From Haematococcus lacustris (Eukaryota; Chlorophyta; Chlorophyceae; Chlamydomonadales; Haematococcaceae), in NCBI GenBank assembly GCA_030144725.1, contig JASKMD010000026.1, positions 6,131,838-6,195,837 of the forward strand: 64,000 bases of DNA, read 5' to 3'. Position numbers and translations under genes: made by a program. Positions 55,001 through 64,000 of the stretch are shown in pieces. Position 1 is the stretch's first letter, and every line of letters begins with the position of its first letter. The notes under the pieces were generated by a model that searched no databases, was not told the origin of the DNA, and saw nothing but the letters and a program-made list of their open reading frames with translations.

Positions 55001-57429
55001 CGGTTTCAAGGGCGCCCCCCTGGTGGTGGCGGTGGGCTGTGGGCTGCACTTCCCCGGCTACACCCTGATCGTGGATGAGGCGCAGGCCGGGGAGCTGTTT
55101 GGCCTGCTGGCCAGCAAGGTGCCCGCTGGCCTGACTCCAACCTTGACGTCAAACTTGGCAACTCACCTCAACCCCCATAGAGGCAACAGCAGGGCAGGGT
55201 GTGGGTGCCGGGGCAGGTATCCTGCGCCTAGGCCCATGCTGGCGTGATGCTATCCTCTAACTTGCTGGTTGTCCCGCACCCCCCTCAACAACATGCTTGT
55301 TCTCAGCCCTGCTGGTGATGTCAGAGGCTGGTCTGCTCACCAGGCAGTGTAGCAGCGAGGGTGCACCTGCTTTGCATGCATGCATGCATGAATGAGTGAA
55401 TGCATGTATTGCTTGCATGTGGCCAGCTGCCCACTGGTTGCTCTGCACCTCCTACCACTCAGGCTGACTGCCCTACTGCCGCCACACCGCTGCCACATCA
55501 CTGCTGCCACACTGCTGACACACTGCTGCTGCTGCTGCTGCTGCTTCGGCCTCACTGCTGCTGCCCGCTGCCCCTCTGCTGCTGCTGCTGCGCCACTGCT
55601 GCTGCCCCTCTGCTGCTGCTGCTGCCTCACTGCTTCGGCCTCACTGCTGCTGCCGCCGCCTGCACTGGACCTGGGCAGGGGTGTGTGCTGATGGGTGAGG
55701 AGGAGTGGGAGGTGGCGCGGCTGCTGTCTGGGCGGCCTGCGGTGGGCATGGAGCTGGGTGAGGAGGTGAACCCCTTGGAGGCGGGGCTGCACCATGCAGT
55801 GTCACTGGACAAGGTGACAGAGCCAGGCAAAGGGCAGATGGACAGGGCCAGGCAGGGCCAGGCTGGGTTAGGCAGCAGCGAGTACAGCTGTCCAAAGTTT
55901 GCTTTTCTACCACCAGCCTGCCTGCACTTGTGTCAAACAGCTGTGTCTCCTGTACCCCACAGCAGCTGGCACCCCATCATGCCAGCTGCTGCTCTGGTGT
56001 GAGCATTAGCCTAACTGCCTCAGGCTATGGGATGGGATGGGATGGGATGGGATGGGATGGGATGGGATGGGATGGGATGGGATGGGATGGGATGGGATGG
56101 GATGGGATGGGATGGGATGGGATGGGATGGGATGGGATGGGATGGGATGGGATGGGATGGGATGGGATGGGATGGGATGGGATGGGGATGAGTCGGGGTG
56201 TGCCCCGGTCTTCGCCCTGCCCTGCCAGGGCTGCTACATTGGCCAGGAGACCCTGTCTAAGCTGACCAACCTGAATGGCGTGAAGCAGCAGCTGGTCAGC
56301 CTCACCCTGTCCGGCCCAGTTGAGCCCGGTTGTGACATTGAGAGTGATGAGGGTGTGAGGCTGGGGCGTGTGACAAGTGTGGCAACCACCCCGGATGGGC
56401 AGCACATCGCGCTGGGCTTCATGAAGTGCAAGTCAAAGGGCCAGCAGGTGGAGGTGGCAGGTGGGGTTGAAGACTGCAGCGCTGGCTCATCCCACCCTCT
56501 AGCCTATGTGTTCAAATTTAAATATCACACTGTCTTGCCTCATGCCATGGCGTACACAGTGCTGTTTCAGCCATCATGGTGCTCCAAGCGCTGAGTATGC
56601 GTACTGCCGGTCTCAGTGCACAACAGCAGCACTCAGCAGGCGGCTGCGGGTGAGGGGGCTTAGCAGGTGGCTGCGGGTGGCCTGTGTGCTGCCGCAGGTG
56701 CCAAGGTCCGTGTGGGGTTGACTCAGGCGACTGTGGGCATCCCGCCCTTCACGACCAAAACCTTTGCTCACCAGCTAGACCCTGGTTCAGCTGGCCCAGG
56801 GGCTGATGCAAAGATGATGCAGGCGGAGGAGGCAAGGTAGGTGACAGCGCCTGGGCGGGCAGCAGGGCCACCTCACCCTGGGTGTCCTGATCTCACCCTA
56901 CCTGCTACCTTGCTGTTCTGTGCTGGCTGCTTATGACATAGCCACCTGCCTGTCTGCATGGGTGGGTATTGGTTTGAGCGGTGGCATGAGTGGCTGCAGC
57001 CCTACAACCTCACTAGTGCAGTAGGGTCACAAGGTACTAAGGTACCGAGGCAAGAAGGCAGTCGGGCACTAGGGTACTAAGGTGCCAAGGGAGGAAACAA
57101 CCTCACTAGGGCAGTAGGGCAGCAGGGTACTAAGGTACTGGGAGAAGGACAGGGGAGGACCCAGGCCTGCTAGAAGGGCAGCAGGTCAGTAGGGCGGTAC
57201 GGCAGCAGGAGGTTTAGTTGTCATTTTGTGCAGCATCAGCACCCCCGTCCTGACGGCCTTATGTCCCCTGTGCACCCCTGGTGGCATGAGTGGCTGCAGG
57301 AAGGCAAAGCTGGCCGCAGCCGCAGCTGAAGCGGAGGCCAAGGCAGCACGCTTGCAGGCCATGCAAGCACGATTGGAGGCCTGGAAGGCTCAGCTGACCC
57401 CTACCCAGGGCCAGGGCCAGCAGTTGTAG
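52029..57429 (+). CDS. YgfZ/GcvT-fold protein, probably chloroplast-targeted (COG0354)
   Basis: Ten exons join exactly into 470 aa: 52029-52117, 52189-52288, 52408-52602, 53678-53824, 53987-54067, 54954-55118, 55679-55813, 56229-56460, 56698-56836 and 57300-57429. The start MRKLSYSRSTSATGWRLRNS is Ser/Arg/Thr-rich without acidic residues, like a transit peptide; the open frame continues further upstream (ATG 51741), so the start is a choice. Exon 3 has DSGVALVDRSHWGRLRVTGE and FLHNQSTNQF, the GcvT-like N-terminal pattern. Exons 7 and 8 join to DKGCYIGQET, the family signature KGC(Y/F)xGQE whose Cys is conserved in YgfZ and IBA57. The end is an Ala/Glu/Lys-rich helix. The family binds folate and helps maintain Fe-S proteins. 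The closest type appears to be the plant chloroplast relative (At1g60990-like); plastid location is inferred. Confidence 0.88.
52636..53046 (+). repeat. Compound hexamer array (GGGGCA)n-(GGGGGC)n-(GGGGCT)n
   Basis: About 43 GGGGCA copies, then about 9 GGGGGC copies, a G-rich stretch with two A interruptions, and a few GGGGCT copies. It lies at the start of intron 3 of the YgfZ-like gene. Confidence 0.95.
53185..53420 (-). pseudogene. Nuclease-family N-terminal fragment inside a YgfZ-like intron
   Basis: On the minus strand MKGNKRKGADESKQPKPKVP, then GWVGPVSPKGKALKDRLKEQ and ANSRLHFGKCYH match the start of the 22.5-24.0 kb copy. This copy keeps the reading frame where the main copy has a one-base loss. 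Only the N-terminal coding part is present. Confidence 0.7.
53450..53495 (+). repeat. Partial copy of YgfZ-like exon 3 in intron 3
   Basis: GCAGTGGACAGCGGCGTGGC is identical to exon 3 near 52458, and similarity continues over GACCGCAG. The copy encodes VDSGVAMIDRSDRH against VDSGVALVDRSHWG and is preceded by TGTGCAG, an acceptor-like site. Confidence 0.75.
56026..56187 (+). repeat. (GGGAT)n pentamer array
   Basis: About 32 perfect copies in intron 7 of the YgfZ-like gene, only 42 bases before exon 8. Confidence 0.97.
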
Positions 57430-57902
57430 CCCAGCCTCCCCCTCCATCAGGAGCAGGGGAACGGCTGGTGCTCGCGCCCTGCTATGAGGTGGACAGGTGG
57501 CCTGGCAGTGCCTGGGCTGGGCAAAGGCATGTCCACTTGGCTCCTATGCACAGAAGGATGTGGCTCTTGTGGAGAGCTGGGCGTGTTGGAGCTTGTGCTC
57601 CGTCGCTTGACAAGCTGGTTAGGAGGGGGCCCATTGCTGGGGGGAGCAGAACAGCAGACAACACTGACCACAGCTGTCAGCATGTGCGTTTACGACCTAA
57701 AGCAGGTGCCTGCCCCTAGGGCTGCAAGGCCTGATGTGGCTAGCGGGCTGCATGAGCACTTAGTCTTAGTCACTATAATGCACTACGGTCTTAATCACTA
57801 TAATGCACTACGACCAAGTATATTTTCACACAACCGTGCATTTTTCACGGGAAACCCAAGTTGCTAGAAAAGGCCACCGCCCGTCGCACTGCGCATCGCG
57901 TG
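57430..57902. other. 3' flank of the YgfZ-like gene
   Basis: No gene seen. Short repeated TCACTATAATGCACTACG units occur near 57770-57810. Confidence 0.45.
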
Positions 57903-57991
57903 ATGGCTAAGAAGAAGCGGAAGGTTAGCGACAAGATACTCAAAGGTATCCGGCTCAAATGGAGGCCCTAGTGAGGGACAAGGGGGCTGCC
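57903..57991 (+). other. Short ORF MAKKKRKV... and a 39-bp module shared with nuclease copies
   Basis: ATG 57903 opens MAKKKRKVSDKILKGIRLKW and stops after Arg-Pro. KKKRKV is a textbook nuclear localisation motif. From about 57952 to 57991 the DNA matches the ends of the nuclease-derived copies at 29736-29775 and 34752-34791, beginning CCGGCTCAAATGGAGGCCCT. This may be a scrap of the same element family joined to unrelated DNA. Confidence 0.35.
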
Positions 57992-58161
57992 ACCTGCCCA
58001 GTGTTTATATTCGGTGCTACAGAGCAGTCCCCTTCCACAGGCAGACAAACAAAACTCATTCAAAACATTCAAACCTGTCCTCAGACAAACAAAATTCATT
58101 CAACATGGATCAACATGTTTGACTGTGGGTAACCTCACTCAGCTACTCCAATCAAGTTGAA

Positions 58162-58361
58162 CAAGACACGCTATGGAGGCAGCCCACTCTATTGCAAAGA
58201 CAAGCTACAGACTCAGGGCTACCAAAGGGGGGGGAGGGTAGGGGGGACGCCTCTTATTTGGTTGGATGGTGGGAGCAGGCCGCGCCCCAGGCGGTAGCTC
58301 CTCCCTTAATGCACGCCGGTGAATACCGGAGTAGTCTTCTTCTTCTTCTTCTTCTTCTTCT
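58162..58361 (+). mobile_element. SINE with a different head and the same tail as the 13-kb SINE
   Basis: A 15-bp duplication TCCAATCAAGTTGAA flanks it (58147-58161 and 58362-58376). Its last 75 bases (CTCCTCCCTTAATGCACG..., CCGGTGAATACCGG, GGAGTAGTC) match the 13-kb SINE. It ends in (TTC)n. The first 100 bases differ from the other SINE and lack clear A and B boxes. Confidence 0.8.
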
Positions 58362-58546
58362 TCCAATCAAGTTGAAGCATCCTCGGTCGCACCCTTGATG
58401 ACTACAATCCCCACACCAGTGGCACTGTCCCCCTAGACCATTTGGCACCTCATCAAAACTAATAGCTTAACGCTACAAGCATGTGTAAACTACTAGGGCC
58501 TTTTTGTAACAGTTCACAGGCCTAGCTAGGATGCATGATAGGTGGC

Positions 58547-59761
58547 TTACACCGCGTAAGCCGTCAGCCGCTAGGCTGCTTGGCCGCCCTCCCCCTCTAG
58601 GGGTTTGGGACTTTCTGTAACACTCTTCAAAGCAAGGTGCACAAACAAAGGTGCACATGGGCTCAAAATGAAGTCATGCTGATGATGATGTGGCTTACAC
58701 CGCTTAAGCCGTCAGCCGTTAGGCTACTAGGCCGCCCTCCCCCTCTAGGGGTTCGGGACTTTCTGTAACGCACTTCAAAGCAAGGTGCACAAACAAAGGT
58801 GCACATGGGCCCAACATGAAGTCATGCAAGTTCTCATTATTGTTCTGGAAGGACATGGCAAACTCCGGCTGCTGCCTGATGGAACTCATGGCAGTGCACT
58901 CAAAGATGAAATGCATGGCGTCATCCACTACCCCCTCTGTGCATCTTGTGCATGTGCGATCAATGAAAGTTACCCCCTCAAACCGAGCCTTCTCCACCCC
59001 CAGACCGTTGTTGCCGAACCTGAACCTAGTCAAGCTCGTGCGAACTTCTGTAGAGAGCTGTCTGTTCAGCAGGTGTGGTGCCATGTGACTGATGCCAATG
59101 CCGTCCCCATGCTTGAACCATGCAGCATACGAGCATCTCTCCCGATACAACGTTCTAGGCAGTCTAGGGTTTTTTCTCAAACCCAGCCCAACGCCTCCCC
59201 CACCTCTCGAGCCACTTGACTTCCATAGCTTTGGTGCCTAGGACCATGTCCGGGCTCAAGGTGAAATCACCCCCATCAACTCTCTAGCGGCAAGCTGGAA
59301 CTGAGCACTCCAGCTAGCCTGACAACTCCTGCCTAACTCCACATCTGCCTTGATGACCCTCATTAGCAGGTCACTATGAGATAGTTTGGCAGTGTTACAG
59401 AACTTGCAGGCAGCTCTGAGCCAGTAAGCTAAAGGGGCAGCTGCCCCAACTCATGCAGTACCATCATGCGTGACACTCAACTACGTACCCTGGCAGCAAA
59501 CCTGAGAAAGCTGAGCATGCGTGTTTGCACTGGGTTGGAGAGTTGCATACCGTGCCCAAGGAAGGCAGTGCCCCATACCAAGCTGCCATACAACCCTATG
59601 GGGAGCACGAACGCTCCGGTGAGGTGACACAGGGCATAAGGATCCTGCATGACCCCTACTCTCAAGCACGCTTGCACGCCTGGCGCATGGCGAGGAGTGG
59701 CAGCCAAAGCCCTAAGATGAGTGGCAGCCAAAGCAGGGGTGGCGTTGGGATTGAAGTGCAC
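58547..59761 (-). mobile_element. 3' end of a non-LTR retrotransposon, with a duplicated 3' UTR
   Basis: Minus-strand frames (59761-59477 and 59180-58719) give GAFVLPIGLYGSLVWGTAFL, RTSLTRFRFGNNGLGVEKAR and CTRCTEGVVDDAMHFIFEC. This is the post-RT region and zinc-binding end (CX2C...HX4C) of a LINE ORF2. The coding end LKCVTESPEPLEGEGGLVA is followed by a 3' region present twice (58690-58826 and 58547-58680). Frame breaks near 59180-59480 show it is dead. Confidence 0.7.
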
Positions 59762-59769
59762 TAGCTAGG

Positions 59770-60640
59770 ATGCATGGATAAGGCAACATGTTTTCAGTGT
59801 ATGATCTCCATGCAAAATCATGTGAGATTTGATTTTTCATCGTCTTGAGAGGAGTTCATATGGTTTTCAACAATTGTATACTGAGTTAACAACAGAACCA
59901 CATTATAAGTACAGTCACCAAACGCAATCTCGACCGGACATAGAATGGCAGCCTCCCGACCGCCATCATATTTCATTTCTTCTAGACGCAAATCGCCCGC
60001 CGCGTCGTGCCCTCTACAGAGTACGCTACCAATAGCATCAGCCCAGGATCCCCTTTTACTCAACTACTGTTTCGCTGTCGCTGTAGTGCCGCAAGCCGTG
60101 CAAGCCACTAGTTAGCCATGCACCCCAACGACCTAGAAGTGTCCTCTTACATATGGTTTCCGCAGTTCGATCATCGTGACCTGTTTGCGCAGTGGCCTTC
60201 AAGCGCTCCGGAAATTGGACAGTCGAGGACATCCTCAACAGCGAGGACCCGGACGACCCAACGGCCACTGCGGAGCCTACTCCCCGAGCAGAGAGATCTG
60301 CTCCTAGAGCAGAGAGGCGTTTTACGCCTATCCCCATCCCGCAGTTCGCGGAGGTTCCACCGCAGGCAACTGCGAGACCTCCGCCCCGCAAGGAGCGAGA
60401 GTTCCTACCACCACGCCAAGAGCGAGGTCCGTCTAGTACAGCCACAGCTCCACCACAGCCCCGACACCACCCCAACCGCCAATTCGATTGCCCGTGCTGC
60501 CAGGACTACACAACAGCACTGTGATGCAAGTGCTGCACCATCTCACCATCTCTCTCTACTACCTAGCTCTACTACACTAGCTCAGCAACACTCCCTTGCA
60601 GCCTGACACCAAAGCACACCACAGTTATGACGAGGTTAGG
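59770..60640. other. Unassigned DNA with one plus-strand ORF
   Basis: The frame 60192-60524 (AFKRSGNWTVEDILNSEDPD, then Pro/Arg/Glu-rich) ends FDCPCCQDYTTAL. It could be the start of an element protein. No domain is recognised. Confidence 0.25.
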
Positions 60641-60645
60641 GTTAC

Positions 60646-62949
60646 CTTGCAGCAGCCATCACGGGCTGACAATGCTTCAGTGCACGGTCCTTGAAGATCC
60701 TCAGCACCCCACGCACAAAGCTTGCATCCACCTTGTCAAGACCGCCCGGGTGTCCTAGTTCTGATACCCAGTTCTGGGCGTGTGCGACAAGGTCATCCCA
60801 GATCTTCAAGACCTGCAATGAAAGGAAGGATTTAAAGGTCCTTGTCATGCAACAGAGATGCAACGTGTTGATGTTGTTGTGTGCTCCCACCAGGGGTTGT
60901 GTACCTACACTACTTGGGAACTCTTACCTGGCTAAGGTAGGGTTTATCACCCTCAAGCCGGTGGATGGCGTTGCTTATGGGTCTCATTAGGCGGATGACG
61001 GCATCTAGCTTCCTCCACCATGACGCTGCACATCATACATCATCACCCAATAGCAGCATGAAGAGGCCTACCACTACTGCGTGCCTGTTGCTGCCCGCCT
61101 GATGTTGGGAGGGGAGGCGGGGGGTGGGAGGGGAGGAGGCATGTTGGTAGGCCCAGCCTAACTCACGTGACTTCAACTCCTCAAACACAGCAGCGTTGGT
61201 AGAAGCCGTCCTTAACGTCTCCCACTCGCCGCTATGTACCATCATGACCAAGGCATCCTGGTTGCGCTTCAAATCGACACAGATGAGGTACAGGATGGCA
61301 AAGCGTGTGGCACAGTGCGTGGCCACAGCCTGAATCTTGTTGTACTTGGTCATTTGCGCGCAGTTCAAGGCATTGCGAATCTTGCCGCAGTCGCCAAGCA
61401 CCTTGCAGATGAGCTGCACCTGTAAGCATGTAGGCATGTAAGCATGTAGTCGACACTTGAGTCGACACTTGACAAGACAACAATTCAGGATATCACAACA
61501 TTGGCATGGCATGGCAAGATGGGTGCAAGATGGCATGGCAAGATGGCATGGCAGGATGGGTGCAAGAAGGGTTGCTTGCATGGCACAACATGTACCTGCT
61601 TTAGGAAGTCGCCTACAGCAACATGCTTTTCTTGCGTCTTGCTCTCATTAGCAAGATCTTTGCATATGAGGTTCATAGCATGTACGCAGCATGTCATGCA
61701 AATCCAGGTAGGGTTGTCCCTTTCAAGAAGGTACAATGCAGCACGGTTCACAGAGGGGCTGTCCATTATGACGCCAAGCAACAGCTCTGGACGGCCACCA
61801 GTCACCTAAATAAAGCATCAAGCATCAAGCGTCAGGCATCAATACATGCAGTGCATTCACCACCTTCATGCGCACCACTATGGCTTTTCCCTCCTTGTGC
61901 TTTGCTATGCTGTGCTTTGCTCGCATGATTCCCCGGTGTTGCCTTGACCCCACCTGCCCCTGCTCCCTACCCATTATTGCCATGTAGTTCCCACCTTGTT
62001 TGCCATCTCATTGTGCATGTCCGCATAAAAGCGAGCATCTTTCTTGGCACCACGGTCCAAGGGATAGCAGTCAAAGAACCAGACACCACTGCTTGGCTTC
62101 AACAACACAAGGTTGAGGAGGGGGTGGCCTTGAGCTGCATGTCTATGACGCCAACCGTCCGTGCACATCATGACCGCCATGCCCGCCTGCGTGCACACAC
62201 ACACACGCAAGGCTATCACACATGTGTTCGGATTGAGAGGTGGTGGAGTAAGTTTAGTATGCATTTAGTATGCATACCTCAAACAAGGATGACAAGTCAG
62301 CCTCCACGGTGCGCCGTGTCTGCAGATAGACATCTTGAATGAGAGTCTTGACACGCTTTGGGCTGGGGCAGGTGGCACCAAGGGCACGAAAGGCCTTCTT
62401 TAGGAACTTGTTTTTGAGGGCGGCATGTGGTGTCCCCGTGGTGGCCACGAACAACGCCACATACTTGTCAGAGAGTTGTTGGTCATCTGGATGTACCTGC
62501 TTGCCTATGAGGAAGGCAAGACAACCATGTATTACAACCATGTGCTACATGAGTGTCAGATAGAGCAGATACAAAGAGCAGCTTGTAAGGCTGATTGATA
62601 CACATACAGAAGGAAGATAGGAGAGATAATGACCTGTTGGATTGGGAAGTGGTGGTGGTTGCTCGGCGGCTGGGCGCTGCTTGCAATGCTTGTCGTGCTG
62701 AGACTGCGCGTGGCTCAGGTTGCAGCACGCCAAACTCGCGCCGCACAGGAGGCATACGAGCAGGACGACCTTTCTTGTTACATCAAGCTTTAGCCGGTAA
62801 GTGTCGCGCAAGGCATTGCTCTGCTTGAGCTGGTTGTAGAGGTCAAGCACGGAGACCGTGTTATTCTTGTACTTTTGTGTCCAGCCTTCGGCTTCGGCTG
62901 GAGGATGTGGGTCTTGGGTGTCGGGTGTAGGAATAACAGGGTTAGCCAT
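60646..62949 (-). pseudogene. hAT-superfamily transposase gene (DUF659 type) with introns, 3' incomplete
   Basis: From ATG 62949: an N-terminal exon (MANPVIPTPDTQDPHPPAEA); exon to about 62279 (KQVHPDDQQLSDKYVALFVA, FLKKAFRALGATCPSPKRVK); exon with MAVMMCTDGWRHRHAAQGHP and FFDCYPLDRGAKKDARFYAD; exon with LLLGVIMDSPSVNRAALYLL and CCVHAMNLICKDLA; exon with KIRNALNCAQMTKYNKIQAV; then WWRKLDAVIRLMRPISNAIH and a last exon ending at 60646 with a GT donor. The order TDGW...D(S/N)xxxN...C(C/A)xHxxNL is the DUF659/hAT catalytic core, with Asp in CTDGW and VIMDSP as candidate catalytic residues. The C-terminal dimerisation domain was not found before the LINE. Splice sites look intact, so this may be a captured or recently truncated transposase gene. 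Confidence 0.7.
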
Positions 62950-63107
62950 AGCGCTAGTGGCGCTGATGGGTGCCGCCGGTGGGCCGGTGAGGTATTAATA
63001 CCTCGTTCAAATTCCTCAGGGTATTAATACCTGGGTATTATTAATACCTGGCCGGGAACGCCCTACTCTCAGGACGATGCACATCAAATCTCACAGATCC
63101 TGCATGT

Positions 63108-63482
63108 CAGGCGCCCCCAACATGGGGTTGGTAACATGCATGCGCTTACCCCCTCAATACTGCACCGTTTGCGATAGCGTTTATCACATTGGCATTGGCG
63201 GCTTAATCCGCGTTATCTGACCATCAGCGCTAGCCATTGGAGTCTTTGCTCGCGTACTGCCACATGTGCCCGCGAACAAATCACATCGGCGAGACGGGTC
63301 TCCTTGGCACGGTGAGCCACATCGCTGAGACCCCATCTAACTAGCGTAGTGAGCTGGTTGTGCACAAATGGAATGTCCGGCCAACACCCAACGCGATGTC
63401 TGCCGGGCGTGCAGGGCACCTTGACGAGGTGTTTGGAACATATAGTTATACTCGCTTCCGCCGAATACACAATTTGGGTCTG
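63108..63482 (-). repeat. Intact-junction copy of the dispersed repeat from 11-13 kb
   Basis: Reverse complement of 11188-11440 plus 13007-13085. GATAA occurs once here (63181-63185), continuous with AACGCTAT. It represents the site before the LTR insertion. Confidence 0.85.
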
Positions 63483-64000
63483 ACCTCAGCCAGGGCACCA
63501 GCCAGAGCCGCACGCAAAGCCACAGCGGCTGCTTGCTGTGTAGGGGGGGTTGTGGTGAATGTGGGGGACCATGCAAGCCAGCAATGGGTGGCAGCAGCAG
63601 CAGCTCAGGCGGCCCCAACATTCAAAAAATGACAGGAAACCGACCCCTGGTAGTAGGACGGCTGTAACTCTGCACTCACTACGCCAAATATTATGCTAGT
63701 TGGCTCACAATGTAGGCAACCCAGCCAGCTACCTTTCACCCATCCAGAATAGTTATCCAGTCAGTAGGCCGTGCACAGCAAAGCTTCAAAGTTACTAATT
63801 CAAATTTGAGCCACAGCGAGGCATGCAGTCATCGCTTCGACCGCCCGCGCCGCTTAGGCTGCTCTACATGAGCATGCGCGTCGGAAGCAGCAGTCGGATC
63901 GGAAAGCGGATGCGGGAATGTGGCACTGAGCCCACCTCCTACCCATACCTGGAGGGCAATGCCACAGCTCGACCATTTGGACTTACAACGTGCTACTTAC
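63483..64000. other. Window end; no gene recognised
   Basis: A short Ala-rich ORF and a (CAG)n stretch near 63590-63605. Nothing further supported. Confidence 0.4.

Noticed and set aside
57903..57932. Vector-derived SV40 nuclear signal
   Set aside because: Only the short KKKRKV peptide matches; surrounding DNA is host-like and no vector sequence is seen.

Overview
The window looks like nuclear DNA of a GC-rich, intron-rich green alga of the Chlamydomonadales. The clearest evidence is a six-exon beta-tubulin gene whose acidic tail matches the volvocine type. Other signs are short exons with GT/AG introns, plant-type TTTAGGG-like repeats, long G-rich penta- and hexanucleotide arrays, and mobile elements typical of algae. 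The repeat style and the nuclease family suggest something close to Haematococcus; that genus call is an inference. No bacterial operon structure is present.

Seven protein genes can be assembled exon by exon, six of them with phases that close exactly: (1) 166-1987 (+), 3' end of an unknown protein; (2) 4290-6868 (+), a chloroplast TPR membrane protein of the SLOW GREEN 1 type; (3) 16078-20527 (-), a two-membrane-segment protein with amphipathic LEA-like repeats; (4) 24882-27118 (-), beta-tubulin, 443 aa; (5) 30297-33274 (+), a 548-aa protein ending in a Janus/PHPT1-type domain; (6) 35413-47951 (-), a 19-exon SPINDLY-type GT41 glycosyltransferase of 1229 aa; (7) 52029-57429 (+), a 10-exon YgfZ/GcvT-fold protein of 470 aa with an exact KGCYIGQE motif. 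The genes do not form one pathway. Three (2, 6, 7) have clear plant or chloroplast relatives.

Between the genes lies a dense mobile-element record. From 11.2 to 15.7 kb there are four datable insertions with target duplications: a gag-only LTR element (5-bp TSD, initiator tRNA-Met anticodon-arm primer site) inserted in an older dispersed repeat whose empty site survives at 63.18 kb; a tRNA-headed SINE (12-bp TSD); a hAT MITE (8-bp TSD); and a larger internally deleted hAT element (8-bp TSD). A second SINE at 58.2 kb has a different head but the same 3' tail (15-bp TSD). A non-LTR retrotransposon end, an intron-bearing hAT (DUF659-type) transposase at 60.6-62.9 kb, and a foldback MITE splitting a coiled-coil gene at 10 kb complete the set.

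The most interesting system is a family of TnpB/Fanzor-like (RuvC, potentially RNA-guided) nuclease remnants. There is one nearly full-length, frameshifted copy (22.5-24.0 kb) and at least five fragments (24.4, 29.2, 34.3, 48.3 and 53.2 kb), several sharing a conserved downstream region. The RuvC-I position of the main copy reads Glu where Asp is expected.
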